Positions 28,707 to 38,412 are shown, numbered from the stretch's first letter. The stretch: DNA of 64,000 nucleotides from Minicystis rosea (GCA_001931535.1 CP016211.1:11454377-11518376); one strand, 5' to 3'. Notes: a model not told the origin generated them from the sequence alone. Numbers and translations are program-made.

Positions 28707-29777
28707 CTATGCCCACGCGCCGTGCACGCGTTGTGCGACCTGTGCAATCGCCGGATCCGGATGCGCTTGCAGGCGGCTCACGATGTCGCGGAAATGGGCC
28801 CGATCTTCGGGTGATCCGGCGGCCTCCGCAGCGCGCAGGCCGAGCATGAGGGTGCGCGGATCGGGGGACGCGAGCATGCCCGTGATCTGTTGTGGCCCGA
28901 GCACGGGCACGCCGACGACGCCGGAGAGCTCGCCTTTGAGCTGCTGCGGATCGCCGCCGAAGACCTCGAGCACGCGCAGGTACACCGTGGGATCGAAGCT
29001 GTACGCGATGCGCATGCCTTTGCCGGACCACAGCGCCTGCGCGGGCTCGCCGGGCATGGGCATGGCCGCGGGCGGCGCGCTCTCGGTGGTGTAGCCGAGG
29101 TAGCGAACGCCCTGATCGATGCGCGCGAAGGGACAATCGGGCGCGAGCACGAGGCGCGCGGTGGGCGCATTGGCGCGCGCGGCGGCGGAGGGGACCGCGG
29201 CTGCGCTCTTCATCACGCTGGCCGGGCTCCGGTGAAACTGCACGTCCATCTCTTGGGAGTAGCCGGTCGCGGCGCGCGGTGCCTCGGCCGACATGAGCCG
29301 CATGGCGGTCTTCACGTCCTCTTCGGTCATCGTCAGCTCCACGCGCTTGCCGTCGATGGTGCACACGACGACCTCGTGGATCTGGTTCACCTCCACGCCG
29401 TAGCGACGCACGCTGGTGCGCTTCGGATAGACCCAGGCGATCTCCTCGCGGCGCGCGGTGAAGAGGCGGATGAGCGGCGCCTGCGAGAGATCGCGGAGCG
29501 GGAACGCCAGCGCGCCCATGATCACCGCCACGAGCCCGGGGATGCCGGTGAACATCACCGTCCGCGTGATGACGCCGTTGTAATGGCGATCGGAGCAGGC
29601 CGCATAACCGCGCGCTTTCGGTTTGCCGCAATAGGCGGGCGGATCGTCGACGTAGCTCGCGACGCCCCAACCGAAGGCGAGGATCATCACCACCGCGCAG
29701 ATGCCCGCCGTGACGAGCAACCCGAGCCGGCGCCTTTTGTAATGGGATTCGAGGAGCTGATAGAGGGCCGGATTCAT
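28707..29777 (-). CDS. Hypothetical membrane protein
   Basis: 356 residues. Two membrane helices lie near residues 20-40 and 75-95, with a short loop holding cysteines between them (PPAYCGKPKARGYAACSD). A large soluble domain follows, with strands (EIAWVYPKRTSVRRYGVE), an Ala-rich linker and a final helical portion that includes PDPRTLMLGLRAAEAAG. The final helices resemble HEAT-type repeats (HPDPAIAQVAQRV). The gene is first in a probable two-gene operon. Function unknown. Confidence 0.6.
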   Translation of the reverse strand: MNPALYQLLESHYKRRRLGLLVTAGICAVVMILAFGWGVASYVDDPPAYCGKPKARGYAACSDRHYNGVITRTVMFTGIPGLVAVIMGALAFPLRDLSQAPLIRLFTARREEIAWVYPKRTSVRRYGVEVNQIHEVVVCTIDGKRVELTMTEEDVKTAMRLMSAEAPRAATGYSQEMDVQFHRSPASVMKSAAAVPSAAARANAPTARLVLAPDCPFARIDQGVRYLGYTTESAPPAAMPMPGEPAQALWSGKGMRIAYSFDPTVYLRVLEVFGGDPQQLKGELSGVVGVPVLGPQQITGMLASPDPRTLMLGLRAAEAAGSPEDRAHFRDIVSRLQAHPDPAIAQVAQRVHGAWA

Positions 29778-29851
29778 GCGCTCCGGGAGAAGCTAGCCGG
29801 CCGTTCGGGCCGCTCGCAAGGGGCTCCGGCGGGCGCGCGATCGGGCCATCG

Positions 29852-30652
29852 TCACCAATCGATGGGCTGCCGATCGCGGTAGACGGCGCCCTGGATTCCG
29901 CCTTCCGGGAGCAGCGCGAGCCACACGGCGGTGTCCGCGCCTTCCTGCACCGAGCGCGGCGCGCCGGCGCCGCCCATGCGCGTCTTCACCCAACCCGGGC
30001 AGACGGCTTGCGTCACGATCCCGCGGCCATCGCGCGCGAGCGCGCGCCCGAGGATCGCGGTGAACGCGTTGAGCCCCATTTTCGAGACGCGATACGCCGA
30101 CGAAGGCCAGCCTTCGCGCGCGTGCGTGTCGGCCGCGACACCGTCGACGAAGCCGCGCATCAAGCCGTCGAGCTCCGCGCGATCGAGATCCGCGGCGTGC
30201 AGTCGATCGCGCAGCTTGGGCGGGAGATCGGAGGTCTCGCCGAGGCCGCTCGAGATCATCACGATGCGGCCGCCTGGGCGCATGAGCGGGAGCAGGCGAT
30301 CGGTGACGCGCTCGACGCCGGTGTAATTCACGTCGAGCGTGCGGCGCGCGATGTCGGCGTCGAAGCCATCCATCGCGACGCCGGCGTTGTTCACGAGGAT
30401 GTCGAGCCCGCCGTACGTGGCCTCGAGATGGCTTGCGAGCGCATCGATCGTCGCGGGGCGCGTCACGTCGAGCGCGCGCGCTTCGACGGTGAGGCCCGCG
30501 GCGGTCAGCTTTGCAGCAGCGGCGCGGCCGTCGTTCTCGTCGCGGCTGCCGAGCACCACGCGCACGCCGGCCGCTGCGAGCTGCCTTCCGATCTCGAGGC
30601 CGATCCCGCGGTTCCCGCCCGTCACGACGGCGACCTTTCGAGCGTCGTTCAT
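29852..30652 (-). CDS. Short-chain dehydrogenase/reductase (carbonyl-reductase-like)
   Basis: 266 residues, cytoplasmic. The cofactor loop TGGNRGIG (11-18), NNAG (about 88-91), the catalytic Ser in MISSGLG (about 134) and YRVSK with Tyr 187 and Lys 191 are all present. The insertion between the Ser and the Tyr resembles animal carbonyl reductase 1-like SDRs. An Arg in GSRDEN after the second strand suggests NADPH preference. The substrate is unknown. Confidence 0.88.
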   Translation of the reverse strand: MNDARKVAVVTGGNRGIGLEIGRQLAAAGVRVVLGSRDENDGRAAAAKLTAAGLTVEARALDVTRPATIDALASHLEATYGGLDILVNNAGVAMDGFDADIARRTLDVNYTGVERVTDRLLPLMRPGGRIVMISSGLGETSDLPPKLRDRLHAADLDRAELDGLMRGFVDGVAADTHAREGWPSSAYRVSKMGLNAFTAILGRALARDGRGIVTQAVCPGWVKTRMGGAGAPRSVQEGADTAVWLALLPEGGIQGAVYRDRQPIDW

Positions 30653-30708
30653 GCGCGAATCGTAGCGCGGGACGCGGGGCGCGCCGCGTCGTATAAGGGA
30701 GGCGACCG

Positions 30709-31467
30709 ATGGCGACCGTCTCTCTGCGTCTCTTGGGCTCCTCCGCCGTCGCGCTCATGACGCTGCTCGTTCCCAGCGCAGCTTTCGCCGACGATCCGCA
30801 GGCCGATGCGAAGGCGAAGGTCGCCGCGGGCGCACCTGCGGGCGAGGTCGCGAAGGCCGAGCCCGATCCCAATGCGTGGATGACCGCGCCGGCCACGCGG
30901 CGCAGCGGCTTCATGGTCGGCGCGGCCACGGGCTTCGGCCTCGGCAGCATCGTGGGCTTTCCCAACGACGTGAAGAAGATCGGTTATGCGCCGTACTACA
31001 CGGCGACGGGCGCGCGCCCCACCACCATGCTCGAAGTGTGGTTGGGCGGCGCGCTCGCCGATTGGATCAACTTCGGCCTCGGCTTCACCAGCAGCATGGT
31101 GCTCGCCACCGGCGACAACAAAGCGAGGAGCGGTGGAGGCTTGTTCCACATCGAGCTCTTCCCGCTCTTTTACGTCAGCGATCGCCTTCGTGATCTCGGC
31201 ATCGTGCTCGACGTCGGCGCCGGCGTCGCGACCATCACGTCGCCGAAAGATCAGAAGCTCGTCGACAGCAGCGCAGCGTCGCTCATCGGAGGTGGCGTGA
31301 TTTGGGAGCCGCTCAAGGTTTGGCGCTTCCGCGGCGGGCCCTTCCTGATGGGCAATTACATGTGGAGCGATACCGCACGTCGCCCAGCGATCTTCATGGG
31401 TTTTCGGATGAACCTTTACAGTGGGCCGAGCGCCCCTCCGGCCAAGGCCGCCAACGCCGGCTCTTGA
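30709..31467 (+). CDS. Outer-membrane beta-barrel-like protein
   Basis: 252 residues. The signal peptide ends at PSAAFA-DDP. A linker of about 40 residues precedes alternating strands with aromatic ends (MLEVWLGGALADWINFGLGF, LFHIELFPLFYVSD, IVLDVGAGVATI). The last strand ends ..IFMGFRMNLYSG, but a Pro/Ala-rich tail follows, so a classical BamA C-terminal signal is not evident. Porin-like or structural, function unknown. Confidence 0.55.
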   Translation: MATVSLRLLGSSAVALMTLLVPSAAFADDPQADAKAKVAAGAPAGEVAKAEPDPNAWMTAPATRRSGFMVGAATGFGLGSIVGFPNDVKKIGYAPYYTATGARPTTMLEVWLGGALADWINFGLGFTSSMVLATGDNKARSGGGLFHIELFPLFYVSDRLRDLGIVLDVGAGVATITSPKDQKLVDSSAASLIGGGVIWEPLKVWRFRGGPFLMGNYMWSDTARRPAIFMGFRMNLYSGPSAPPAKAANAGS

Positions 31468-31498
31468 TGCCTGCGAAAAGCCCGTCCATCATCGGCCC

Positions 31499-32125
31499 AT
31501 GCGAAGGTTGTGGGTGGTTGGGACCTTGGCAGGATGGAGCCGAGCCTTCGCGCTTTCGCTCGGCGCATTCAGCCTCTTCATGACGGCGTGCGTGCCCGCG
31601 GAGCTCAGCCCCGAAGGCGCGAAGGTGAAATGGTCGCAGGAGGATCCCGCGGGCTGCCGTGCGCTCGGGACGCTGCGCGAGGCGGAAGGCGGAGGCCTTC
31701 GCTCCTACGACACCAACAAGACCGCGGCCGAAGCGCGCCTGCGCAACGAAGCGGCGCGGCTCGGCGCCAACGCGATGGTGCTGCTCACCGAGGTGCACGG
31801 CGACAGCGAGGAGGGCGCGCAGTCGTTCGCGACGGGTGTCGCCGGCCTCTCGACGCCGAACCCGCGCTGCACCAATTGCGTGTTGCTCACCGCGCGCGCC
31901 TACGCGTGCGAGCTGCCCGCGCCCGTCGCGGAGAAGCCCGCTGCGCCGCCTCCCGCCGCGCCCCCGATCGCGCTGCCCGAGGCGCCTCCGCCGGCAGCCC
32001 CCGCCGCCGAGCCTCCGCCGGCGCCTGCTGCATCCCCGCCGATCATCATTCAAACGCCGGTCGCGCCGCCGGTGATCATCATCATCCAGCCGACGATGCC
32101 GGTGGCTCCGTTGCCGGAGCGCTGA
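31499..32125 (+). CDS. DUF4156-type lipoprotein with Pro/Ala tail
   Basis: 208 residues. The signal ends in SLFMTAC (lipobox). The body shows the DUF4156 pattern: CRALGTLREAEGG, then LRNEAARLGANAMVLL and a Cys pair (CTNC). The last 70 residues are Pro/Ala-rich, finishing with IIIQTPVAPPVIIII. It is 31 bases after the barrel gene. Role unknown. A perfect hairpin follows. Confidence 0.75.
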   Translation: MRRLWVVGTLAGWSRAFALSLGAFSLFMTACVPAELSPEGAKVKWSQEDPAGCRALGTLREAEGGGLRSYDTNKTAAEARLRNEAARLGANAMVLLTEVHGDSEEGAQSFATGVAGLSTPNPRCTNCVLLTARAYACELPAPVAEKPAAPPPAAPPIALPEAPPPAAPAAEPPPAPAASPPIIIQTPVAPPVIIIIQPTMPVAPLPER

Positions 32126-32126
32126 T

Positions 32127-32154
32127 CGAATGGGGCCGCGACCGGCCCCATTCG
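32127..32154. terminator. Perfect hairpin between convergent genes, related to the window's repeat
   Basis: A 12-bp perfect stem, CGAATGGGGCCG with CGGCCCCATTCG, has a 4-base loop. It lies between the + strand DUF4156 gene and the - strand gene at 32174 and shares the ATGGGGCCGCGA-CGGCCCC core with the interspersed repeat. It probably terminates both. Confidence 0.7.
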
Positions 32155-32173
32155 CCATCACCTTGGACCGCGA

Positions 32174-33019
32174 TCAGCTCGCCTCGGTGGTCTCGGTCGC
32201 CTCGGGTGCGGCCGTCCCTTCGGTGCTGGTCTCTTCGTCCTTCTTCGCGCCGGGCTTGCGGCCCGCCTTCTTCTTGTTGAGGGAAGGCGCGATCGACTCG
32301 GCGTCGCCCTCCTTCCAGCGCACGTAGGCGAGCGCATGACGAGCGGCGTCGTACGCCGCCGACAGCAGCGTGTACGCGCGCGTGCGCAGATCTTCGGTGT
32401 CGACCGGCTTGCCCGCGTTCTTCGTGTGCGTTGCTACGAGCACCGCGGGGCCGAGCTCGGCCGCGCGATCGATCTCGTGCCGCTCCACCGCGGTCTTGCT
32501 CGCGATCTTGCCCCAGCTCTCCTTGAAGAGCGTGGCGAGCGCCCCGAGATCGGCCGCGACGTCGCCGTTGCTCTTGCGGATGTGCGCGACCGCGTCGGCG
32601 TCGAGCAGGTTGCGGTGCGCGAGCGCTTCGGCCGCGATGAGCAGGCCGTCGCGGAGCTTGGTCGCCTCCTCGACGAGCGTCTTCGCGGCCTCGGGGCCGT
32701 TGCTCGAATACGTGTGCACGAGGTGCGCGTACCAAGTGGCCTGCGCGTAGGTGGAGAGCTTGTCGACGAGCGCGATCGGGTGCTTCGGCAGCTGCTCGGC
32801 GATGGCGTCGCGGTGCGCGAGGATGCGCGGGGCCGCGGCGAGCACCGCGTTGATCGTCGCGCCGAAATCGGCCGGCGGCGGCGCGAGCTCCTCCGCGGCG
32901 AGCGCGGCGAGCTCGGGCTCGGTCTTGGTGAATGCGTCGGCCGCAGCGTTGGGCGCCGAGGGCGTGGCCGGCGCGCCATTGGCGTCAGCGGGGGTGTCTT
33001 GCTTCTTGGGTCGGGCCAT
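32174..33019 (-). CDS. Hypothetical helical protein with basic C-terminal tail
   Basis: 281 residues from the ATG at 33019; an ATG about 15 bases upstream is also possible. The N-terminus is polar and disordered (Pro/Ala/Asn). The core (about 50-240) is all-helical with regular Ala/Leu spacing. The tail has KKKAGRKPGAKKDEET, then Thr/Glu-rich sequence, and could bind nucleic acid. No family recognised. Similar Ala-rich helical proteins are common in myxobacteria. Confidence 0.6.
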   Translation of the reverse strand: MARPKKQDTPADANGAPATPSAPNAAADAFTKTEPELAALAAEELAPPPADFGATINAVLAAAPRILAHRDAIAEQLPKHPIALVDKLSTYAQATWYAHLVHTYSSNGPEAAKTLVEEATKLRDGLLIAAEALAHRNLLDADAVAHIRKSNGDVAADLGALATLFKESWGKIASKTAVERHEIDRAAELGPAVLVATHTKNAGKPVDTEDLRTRAYTLLSAAYDAARHALAYVRWKEGDAESIAPSLNKKKAGRKPGAKKDEETSTEGTAAPEATETTEAS

Positions 33020-33112
33020 GAGGGGCGGATACATGCCAAGCACGCGCACCGCGCGCAATGGGGATCTCACATCGGACGTTCAGTGGTTGTCCGCACCACC
33101 GATCCCGACCCT

Positions 33113-35578
33113 TCAGAATGGCGGCGCTTCACCCATTTCACCGACTTTCGCTGGCCCCGCGCCGCCTGCGTCCGTCGCGGTCGGCGCGCCCGCATCGGCG
33201 CCGTCTGCGCCCGCGTCGGGCGAGGCCGTCTCGGTCGGCTCCGTGCCGGCGAGGAAGATCTCTTCCATCGCGTCCTGCTGATCGGGATACGCCTTGAGGC
33301 CGGTAGCAGGATCGATCGACACGCGCGAGAGACCCGCGGGCACCGGGAAATCCGCGGCGGGCCGCTTCTTGTGCGCTTCCTTCATGAAGTCGACGAACGC
33401 CGGCAGCGCCACCGATGCGCCCGCTTCGCCTGCGCCCATGGGCGTGGGATCGTCGTAGCCGGTCCACACCGCGCACGCGATGTCGGTCGAGTAGCCGACG
33501 AACCACGCGTCCTTCGCTTGGTTGCTCGTCCCGGTCTTGCCCGCGATGGGCCGGCCCAGGCTCTTCGCGCGCTTGCCCGTGCCGTCGCGCACGACGGAGG
33601 TGAGCAGGCTCGTCATCACGTAAGCCTCGTTCTCCTCCAACACGCGCCGGCTCGGCGCGCGCTCCGGCAACGGCACTGCGACGCCGCCGGGCCCGACGAT
33701 CTTCTGGATCAGGATCGGCTCCTCGTACACGCCGCCCGCCGCGAACGTCGCATACGCGCCCGCCATCTCCCGCGGCGTGACCTCGTACGAGCCCAGCGCG
33801 AGCGACAGATCCGCGCCCATCTTCGACTCGATCCCGAGCGCCTTCGCCCACGTCACCACGCTCGCCGGCCCGAGCTTCTGCAGCGACCACACCGCGGCCA
33901 CGTTCACGCTCTGCGCGAGCGCTTCACGGAGCCGCTTCGGCGACTTGCCCTCGCCCTCGTCGTAGTTGTCCGGCCGGTAGCCGTGCAGCGCGGCGGGGTT
34001 CGTCTCCACGATCGTCGCCGGCGTGAGCTGCCGCGAATGCAGGCCGTAGCTGTACACGAAGGACTTGAACGTCGACCCCGGCTGGCGATGCGCGTTCGTG
34101 CGATCGAGCCCCGCGCGCACGCCCTCGTAGCTCCCCACGAGCGCGAGGATCTCGCGCGACCGCACGTCGATCGCCACCAGCGCGCCCTCGGGCCCGAGCT
34201 CCAGCCTGAGCTTCGGTTTGCTCGGCGGCTTCGCCGTCGGTGCCTTCGCCGTGGGGGCCGCGCCGCCTTCGTTGCTCGGCTCTTTCGGCTCTTTCGGCAG
34301 CGAGCTCAGGAAGCTCACTCGAACCACCTTGCCGATCGGCGCGAACTCCGGCGCGCGCAGCCCGCCCGGGTTGTAGCGCCCGGCCTCGGCGAGATCGACG
34401 GTGCCCACGACGTCGCCGACCTTCACGTCGATCGTGTTCTTCGCGTCGTCCGCGGCCACCACCACACCGAGGTAAGCGCGGTGCCCGTTCGGTGTCCCTT
34501 CGAAGGGCGCAGGCTCCTTCTTCACCTTCGCGAGCGGAGCGAGGAGCTTGTGTCGCTTCGCATAATCGTCCGCGTTCTTCCGCACCGCCGCGCGCGCCGC
34601 GGCTTCCAGCGTCGGATCGATCGTCGTCGTCACCGTGTAGCCGCCGCGCTCCGCCTGCGGCCCGACCAGCGTGCGCAGCGTGCGCTTCACCTCGTCGACC
34701 ACTTCGGGCGCGAGCTCGGGGCGCGACTCCGGCTCGGGCGCGATCTTGATCGGATCCTGCTTCGCGGCCTTCACCAGATCGTCCTTGGCGAAGCCCTTCA
34801 CGGCCATCTGCGACAGCACGTAATCGCGCCGCGCCAGCGCCTTCGTCATGTCCACGCGCGGCGAGTACACACCCGGGCCCTTGATGATCCCGGCCAGCAT
34901 CGCCGCCTCGCCGAGCGTCACGTCGCGGATGCTCTTCCCGAAGTAATAGCGAGCGGCCTCTTCGACGCCGTAGCGACCGTGGCCGAAGTAGATGTGGTTC
35001 AGATACAGATCGAGGATCTCGTCCTTCGACAGCTCCGACTCGATCCGCCGCGCCAGGATGACCTCGCGCATCTTGCGGCCGAACGTACGCTCCGGCGTGA
35101 GGAGCACGTTCTTGATCACCTGCTGCGTGATCGTGCTCCCGCCTTGGCGCGTGTGGCTCGAGAGCACGTTCTTGCCGAGCGCGCGCAGCATGCCGAGGTA
35201 GTTGAGCCCGGCGTGCTCGTAGAAGGCCGCGTCCTCCGCCGCGAGGGCGGCGAGCTTCATGCGATTCGGGATCTCCTCGATCGTCACCAGCGTGCGCCGC
35301 TCGACGAAGAGCTCACCGAGGAGCGTGCCGTCGCGCGCCAACACGCGCGTCACCTGCGGCGGGTTGTAGCTCTTGAGCTCGGCCGTCGAGGGGAGGCCGG
35401 CTTCGAAGTGGCGAATCAAGATCGCCGTCGCCAACACGGCCGCCGCCACGAGGAGCGCGATCACCGCGGCGAGCCGCCGGAGCCACACCACCACGCGCGG
35501 AGGCAGTAGGCCTTGCTTCACCGCGGGCGGGGGCTTGCTCGGCTCGCCCGCCGCCTCGATCTTCCCGTCGGTCGCCAT
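33113..35578 (-). CDS. Class A penicillin-binding protein (PBP1A-type)
   Basis: About 821 residues. It polymerises and cross-links peptidoglycan. One N-terminal membrane helix (about 30-52) precedes the GT51 glycosyltransferase with EDAAFYEHAG (catalytic Glu near 114) and GGSTITQQ. The transpeptidase has PGSTFK (nucleophile Ser about 502), SVN (about 557) and KTGTS (about 681). A Pro/Lys-rich insertion (APTAKAPTAKPPSKPK) lies between the domains, and an Asp/Ala-rich tail ends the protein. The second ATG (35578) has GGGGA at good spacing. The LpoB homologue at 17693 is a candidate activator. Confidence 0.95.
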   Translation of the reverse strand: MATDGKIEAAGEPSKPPPAVKQGLLPPRVVVWLRRLAAVIALLVAAAVLATAILIRHFEAGLPSTAELKSYNPPQVTRVLARDGTLLGELFVERRTLVTIEEIPNRMKLAALAAEDAAFYEHAGLNYLGMLRALGKNVLSSHTRQGGSTITQQVIKNVLLTPERTFGRKMREVILARRIESELSKDEILDLYLNHIYFGHGRYGVEEAARYYFGKSIRDVTLGEAAMLAGIIKGPGVYSPRVDMTKALARRDYVLSQMAVKGFAKDDLVKAAKQDPIKIAPEPESRPELAPEVVDEVKRTLRTLVGPQAERGGYTVTTTIDPTLEAAARAAVRKNADDYAKRHKLLAPLAKVKKEPAPFEGTPNGHRAYLGVVVAADDAKNTIDVKVGDVVGTVDLAEAGRYNPGGLRAPEFAPIGKVVRVSFLSSLPKEPKEPSNEGGAAPTAKAPTAKPPSKPKLRLELGPEGALVAIDVRSREILALVGSYEGVRAGLDRTNAHRQPGSTFKSFVYSYGLHSRQLTPATIVETNPAALHGYRPDNYDEGEGKSPKRLREALAQSVNVAAVWSLQKLGPASVVTWAKALGIESKMGADLSLALGSYEVTPREMAGAYATFAAGGVYEEPILIQKIVGPGGVAVPLPERAPSRRVLEENEAYVMTSLLTSVVRDGTGKRAKSLGRPIAGKTGTSNQAKDAWFVGYSTDIACAVWTGYDDPTPMGAGEAGASVALPAFVDFMKEAHKKRPAADFPVPAGLSRVSIDPATGLKAYPDQQDAMEEIFLAGTEPTETASPDAGADGADAGAPTATDAGGAGPAKVGEMGEAPPF

Positions 35579-35754
35579 CATCGTCCCCGATCAACGCGCA
35601 TGACCGCGGCGGTCATCCGCGCGGGATTCGAGACATGGTCGAGAACGCGTCGCGAGCGCCCTGCCGGTAGGGCGGCGGACCGAGGAATCCTCACGGATTT
35701 CAAGGGAGGCCAACCGCAGCGGCGGGGCGCGCAGCAGCGTTTTCGATCATGTCG

Positions 35755-37008
35755 TCACCCCAGCAAACGCAATACGAGCATCGTGATCACGATGCCCGCG
35801 ACCAGGCAGCCGGCCGCGATGCCCACCAACATCATCGCCGTCGGCTGGCTTTGCCGCCGCCGAGCGGCCTCGAGCGCCGCCGTCGGCACCGTGCCTTCGG
35901 GCGTGGTCGCCATGATCCCCGGAGGCGCCTGCACGTCCACCTTCTGCTCGGGTGTCATGCGCACCGTCTTCGGGATCGCCGACGCCGCCGAGGTCCGCAC
36001 GATCGGCGCCGAAGGCTTCGACGGATCGATCGGCACCACCGGCAGATCCATCGCGGCCGCAGGGATCTCCTGCACGGCCGCGAGCTGCTCCGCCGTGCCC
36101 TTCGGCATCATCGACGTGAAGCCTTTGCCCGCCATCCCGGCGAAGGGCTTGAGCGCCTGCGCGAACGCGGCCGCCGACGGATAACGCTTCTCCGGCGCCT
36201 TCTCGAGCGCGCGCGCGATCACCGTGCCGAGGCCCGGATTGAACTTCTTCCCGGGGATGCGATCGTCGAGCGGGATCGGCGCCTTCGTCACGTGCGCCTG
36301 GATGTACTCCATGGGCAGCTTCGCGTCGAAAGGCAGCTTGCCCGTGAGCACCTCGTAGAGAATCACCGCGAGCGAGTAGATGTCGCTGCGCGCGTCGAGC
36401 GTCTTGCCCTGCGCCTGCTCGGGCGACATGAACTCCGGCGTCCCGAAGACCATGCCTTCCTGCGTGAGCATGATCGAGCCGGGCCGGAGCTCGCGCTCGG
36501 TCACCTTGGCGAGGCCGAAATCGAGGACCTTCGGGTAATCGCGCAGGCCGCCGTTGGTGGAGAGGAAGATGTTCTCGGGCTTCAAGTCGCGGTGAATGAT
36601 CCCCGCGAGGTGCGCCTCTTGGAGCGCGCCGCAGACCTGGATCAAGATCGGCACCGCGCGCTCCACCACGAGCGGGCCTTCCTTGCGGACCACCTGGTTC
36701 AGGTTCTTCCCCTCCAGGTACTCCATCACGATGTAGAGGGCGCCGTCGTCGAGCTCGCCGTAGACGAACACCTTCACGGTGTTGGGGTGCTCGAGGTGGC
36801 TCATGGCCCGCGCTTCACGGCGGAAGCGGGAAACCAAGTCCTTCCTGTTGGTGAGCTTGGGGTGGAGGATCTTGACCGCCACCATCCGGTTCATCGCCGG
36901 CTGCGCGGCCTTGTAGACCGCACCCATGCCTCCGGACCCGATTTTTTGCAGGATCTGGAACTGGCCGTCGAGGATGTCGCGGCCAATGTTCGGGTCCACC
37001 GCCGTCAT
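35755..37008 (-). CDS. Hanks-type Ser/Thr protein kinase, C-terminally membrane-anchored
   Basis: 417 residues. The cytoplasmic kinase domain (about 15-280) shows IGSGGMGAVYKA, Lys 46 in VAVKIL, HRDLKPEN (139-145), DFG (163-165) and SPEQAQG. A Pro/Thr linker follows, then one membrane helix (about 392-415) that ends almost at the C-terminus, so there is no extracellular sensor domain. It is divergent from pgeF. Two FHA readers are encoded 30 kb away, but no direct link is shown. Confidence 0.93.
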   Translation of the reverse strand: MTAVDPNIGRDILDGQFQILQKIGSGGMGAVYKAAQPAMNRMVAVKILHPKLTNRKDLVSRFRREARAMSHLEHPNTVKVFVYGELDDGALYIVMEYLEGKNLNQVVRKEGPLVVERAVPILIQVCGALQEAHLAGIIHRDLKPENIFLSTNGGLRDYPKVLDFGLAKVTERELRPGSIMLTQEGMVFGTPEFMSPEQAQGKTLDARSDIYSLAVILYEVLTGKLPFDAKLPMEYIQAHVTKAPIPLDDRIPGKKFNPGLGTVIARALEKAPEKRYPSAAAFAQALKPFAGMAGKGFTSMMPKGTAEQLAAVQEIPAAAMDLPVVPIDPSKPSAPIVRTSAASAIPKTVRMTPEQKVDVQAPPGIMATTPEGTVPTAALEAARRRQSQPTAMMLVGIAAGCLVAGIVITMLVLRLLG

Positions 37009-37062
37009 GGGGCGCTGAAAATAGCACGGTGCGCCCCTCCATCGTCTAGATCGAGCACGGTC

Positions 37063-37839
37063 ATGCAAAAGTCGTCCTCCGCGGTCACGAGCCAGCTCCT
37101 CGAGCAGGCCGGCTTTCGCCACGCATTCTTCACCCGTTTGGGCGGCGTGAGCCGGCCCCCGTGGGACACCCTGAGCTTCGCCTTTTCGGTGGGCGACGAC
37201 CCGGAAGCCGTGCGCGAGAATTTCGCCCGCGCCGCGCGTCTCCTGGGCGTGCCCGTCGAGCGCGTCTACGTGCTCAGCCAGGTGCACGGCACGGCGTCTC
37301 GGGTTCTGACCGGAGACGAAACCTTCGACGAAGTGGTGCGATCCGTGGGCGACGTCACGCTCTCGCGTGTCGCGGGCGTCGCGTGCTCGGTGCGCAGCGC
37401 GGACTGCACGCCGATCCTCGTGGCCGATCGCACCACCGGCGCGGTGGCTGCGATCCACAGCGGCTGGCGGGGCACCGTGGCCAACGTGGCGGCCGCGGGC
37501 GTCGCGGCGCTGCGCGATCTCATCGGCGGGCAAGGCGATCTCGTGGCCGCCATCGGCCCGCACATCCAAGCGTGTTGCTTCGAGGTCGGCGACGACGTCG
37601 CCGCGGAGCTCGCCGCTTGCTCCGCGCTCGGCGAATCTGCGGTCCTTCGTGCCGATGGCCGGAAGCCCCACGTGGACCTGCGCCGCATCGTGCGCGCCCA
37701 GCTCGAGTCCGCGGGCATGCACCCCGACGCCATCGACGACGTGCTCGGTTGCAGCGTCTGTGACAAGGAGCGTTTCCACTCCTACCGCCGCGACGGCGCC
37801 GTCAGCGGGCGGATGCTCTCCTCGATCGTGGCGCGCTGA
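37063..37839 (+). CDS. pgeF: PgeF/YfiH-type purine nucleoside phosphorylase (laccase-domain family)
   Basis: 258 residues. The family signatures are FFTRLGGVS, VHG, SADCTPILVADR, IHSGWRGT and CCFEVGD, which place the zinc-binding His/Cys set. Such enzymes act on purine nucleosides and were formerly described as polyphenol oxidase or laccase-like. The ATG at 37063 is the first plausible start; the long frame upstream is antisense to the kinase gene. A half copy of the hairpin repeat follows its stop. Confidence 0.9.
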   Translation: MQKSSSAVTSQLLEQAGFRHAFFTRLGGVSRPPWDTLSFAFSVGDDPEAVRENFARAARLLGVPVERVYVLSQVHGTASRVLTGDETFDEVVRSVGDVTLSRVAGVACSVRSADCTPILVADRTTGAVAAIHSGWRGTVANVAAAGVAALRDLIGGQGDLVAAIGPHIQACCFEVGDDVAAELAACSALGESAVLRADGRKPHVDLRRIVRAQLESAGMHPDAIDDVLGCSVCDKERFHSYRRDGAVSGRMLSSIVAR

Positions 37840-37843
37840 TTGG

Positions 37844-37868
37844 TCACGATGGGGCCGCGAGCGGCCCC
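37844..37868 (+). repeat. Half copy of the double-hairpin repeat
   Basis: TCACGATGGGG followed by the stem GGGGCCGC/GCGGCCCC lies 5 bases after the pgeF stop. The second hairpin of the unit is absent. In this position, between convergent genes, it can act as a terminator. Confidence 0.7.
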
Positions 37869-37872
37869 TTGA

Positions 37873-38412
37873 TCACGTCCCGCCGCAGCCGAAATGCAGC
37901 TTGTTCGGCGTTGCGCCCACAGGGGCGTCGATGCCGCAGTGATCCATGAGCAAGTCCGTCGAAGCATCGGCGAAGTCCACGACCGTGCCCGCGCACACGC
38001 CGTTGTCGCAGCCGACTTGGATCGCAGGCGGGATGCAGTCGTTGCACAGGCTGTCGCAGTAAGGCCAAGCGGCCTTCGCCTGATCTTTCTTCGCGGCGGC
38101 GACGATCTGCGCCTGGCTCAGACAACCATTGATGATCACGCAGCAATCCGAATTGCTCGTGCACGCGATCGGCCCTGCCGTGAGCGTTGGCCAGGTCGTC
38201 GCGTCCCCGTGGCAGGTGTCACCGCCGCCGCTGCCGGTGGTGCCGCTGCTGCTCGTTCCACTGGTGCTGTTGCCGCCCGTCCCCGACGTCGTGCCCGCGC
38301 CGCCGGCGCCACCGCTGCCGGTGCCCGTGGACGAGCTGCAGGCCGCGGCCATCGTGCCGAGAGCCATGAGGAACAACGACGCGCGTTGTGTGCGAGATGT
38401 GCCGAACATCAT
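37873..38412 (-). CDS. Cys-rich lipoprotein with Gly/Ser/Thr linker
   Basis: 179 residues. The start ATG at 38412 has GGGAGG 6 bases upstream. The signal ends at MAAAC. A low-complexity linker (GTGSGGAGGAGTTSGTGG) precedes about 110 residues with ten cysteines (CTSNSDCCVIINGC, CDSLCNDC), suggesting a small disulfide-bonded secreted domain. No enzyme motif. It belongs with the similar lipoproteins at 21178 and 59920. Confidence 0.65.
   Translation of the reverse strand: MMFGTSRTQRASLFLMALGTMAAACSSSTGTGSGGAGGAGTTSGTGGNSTSGTSSSGTTGSGGGDTCHGDATTWPTLTAGPIACTSNSDCCVIINGCLSQAQIVAAAKKDQAKAAWPYCDSLCNDCIPPAIQVGCDNGVCAGTVVDFADASTDLLMDHCGIDAPVGATPNKLHFGCGGT

Noticed and set aside
32336..35509. 1,057-codon open frame on the plus strand
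   Set aside because: Antisense to the PBP1A gene; composition is Arg/Gly-rich shadow sequence with no domain.
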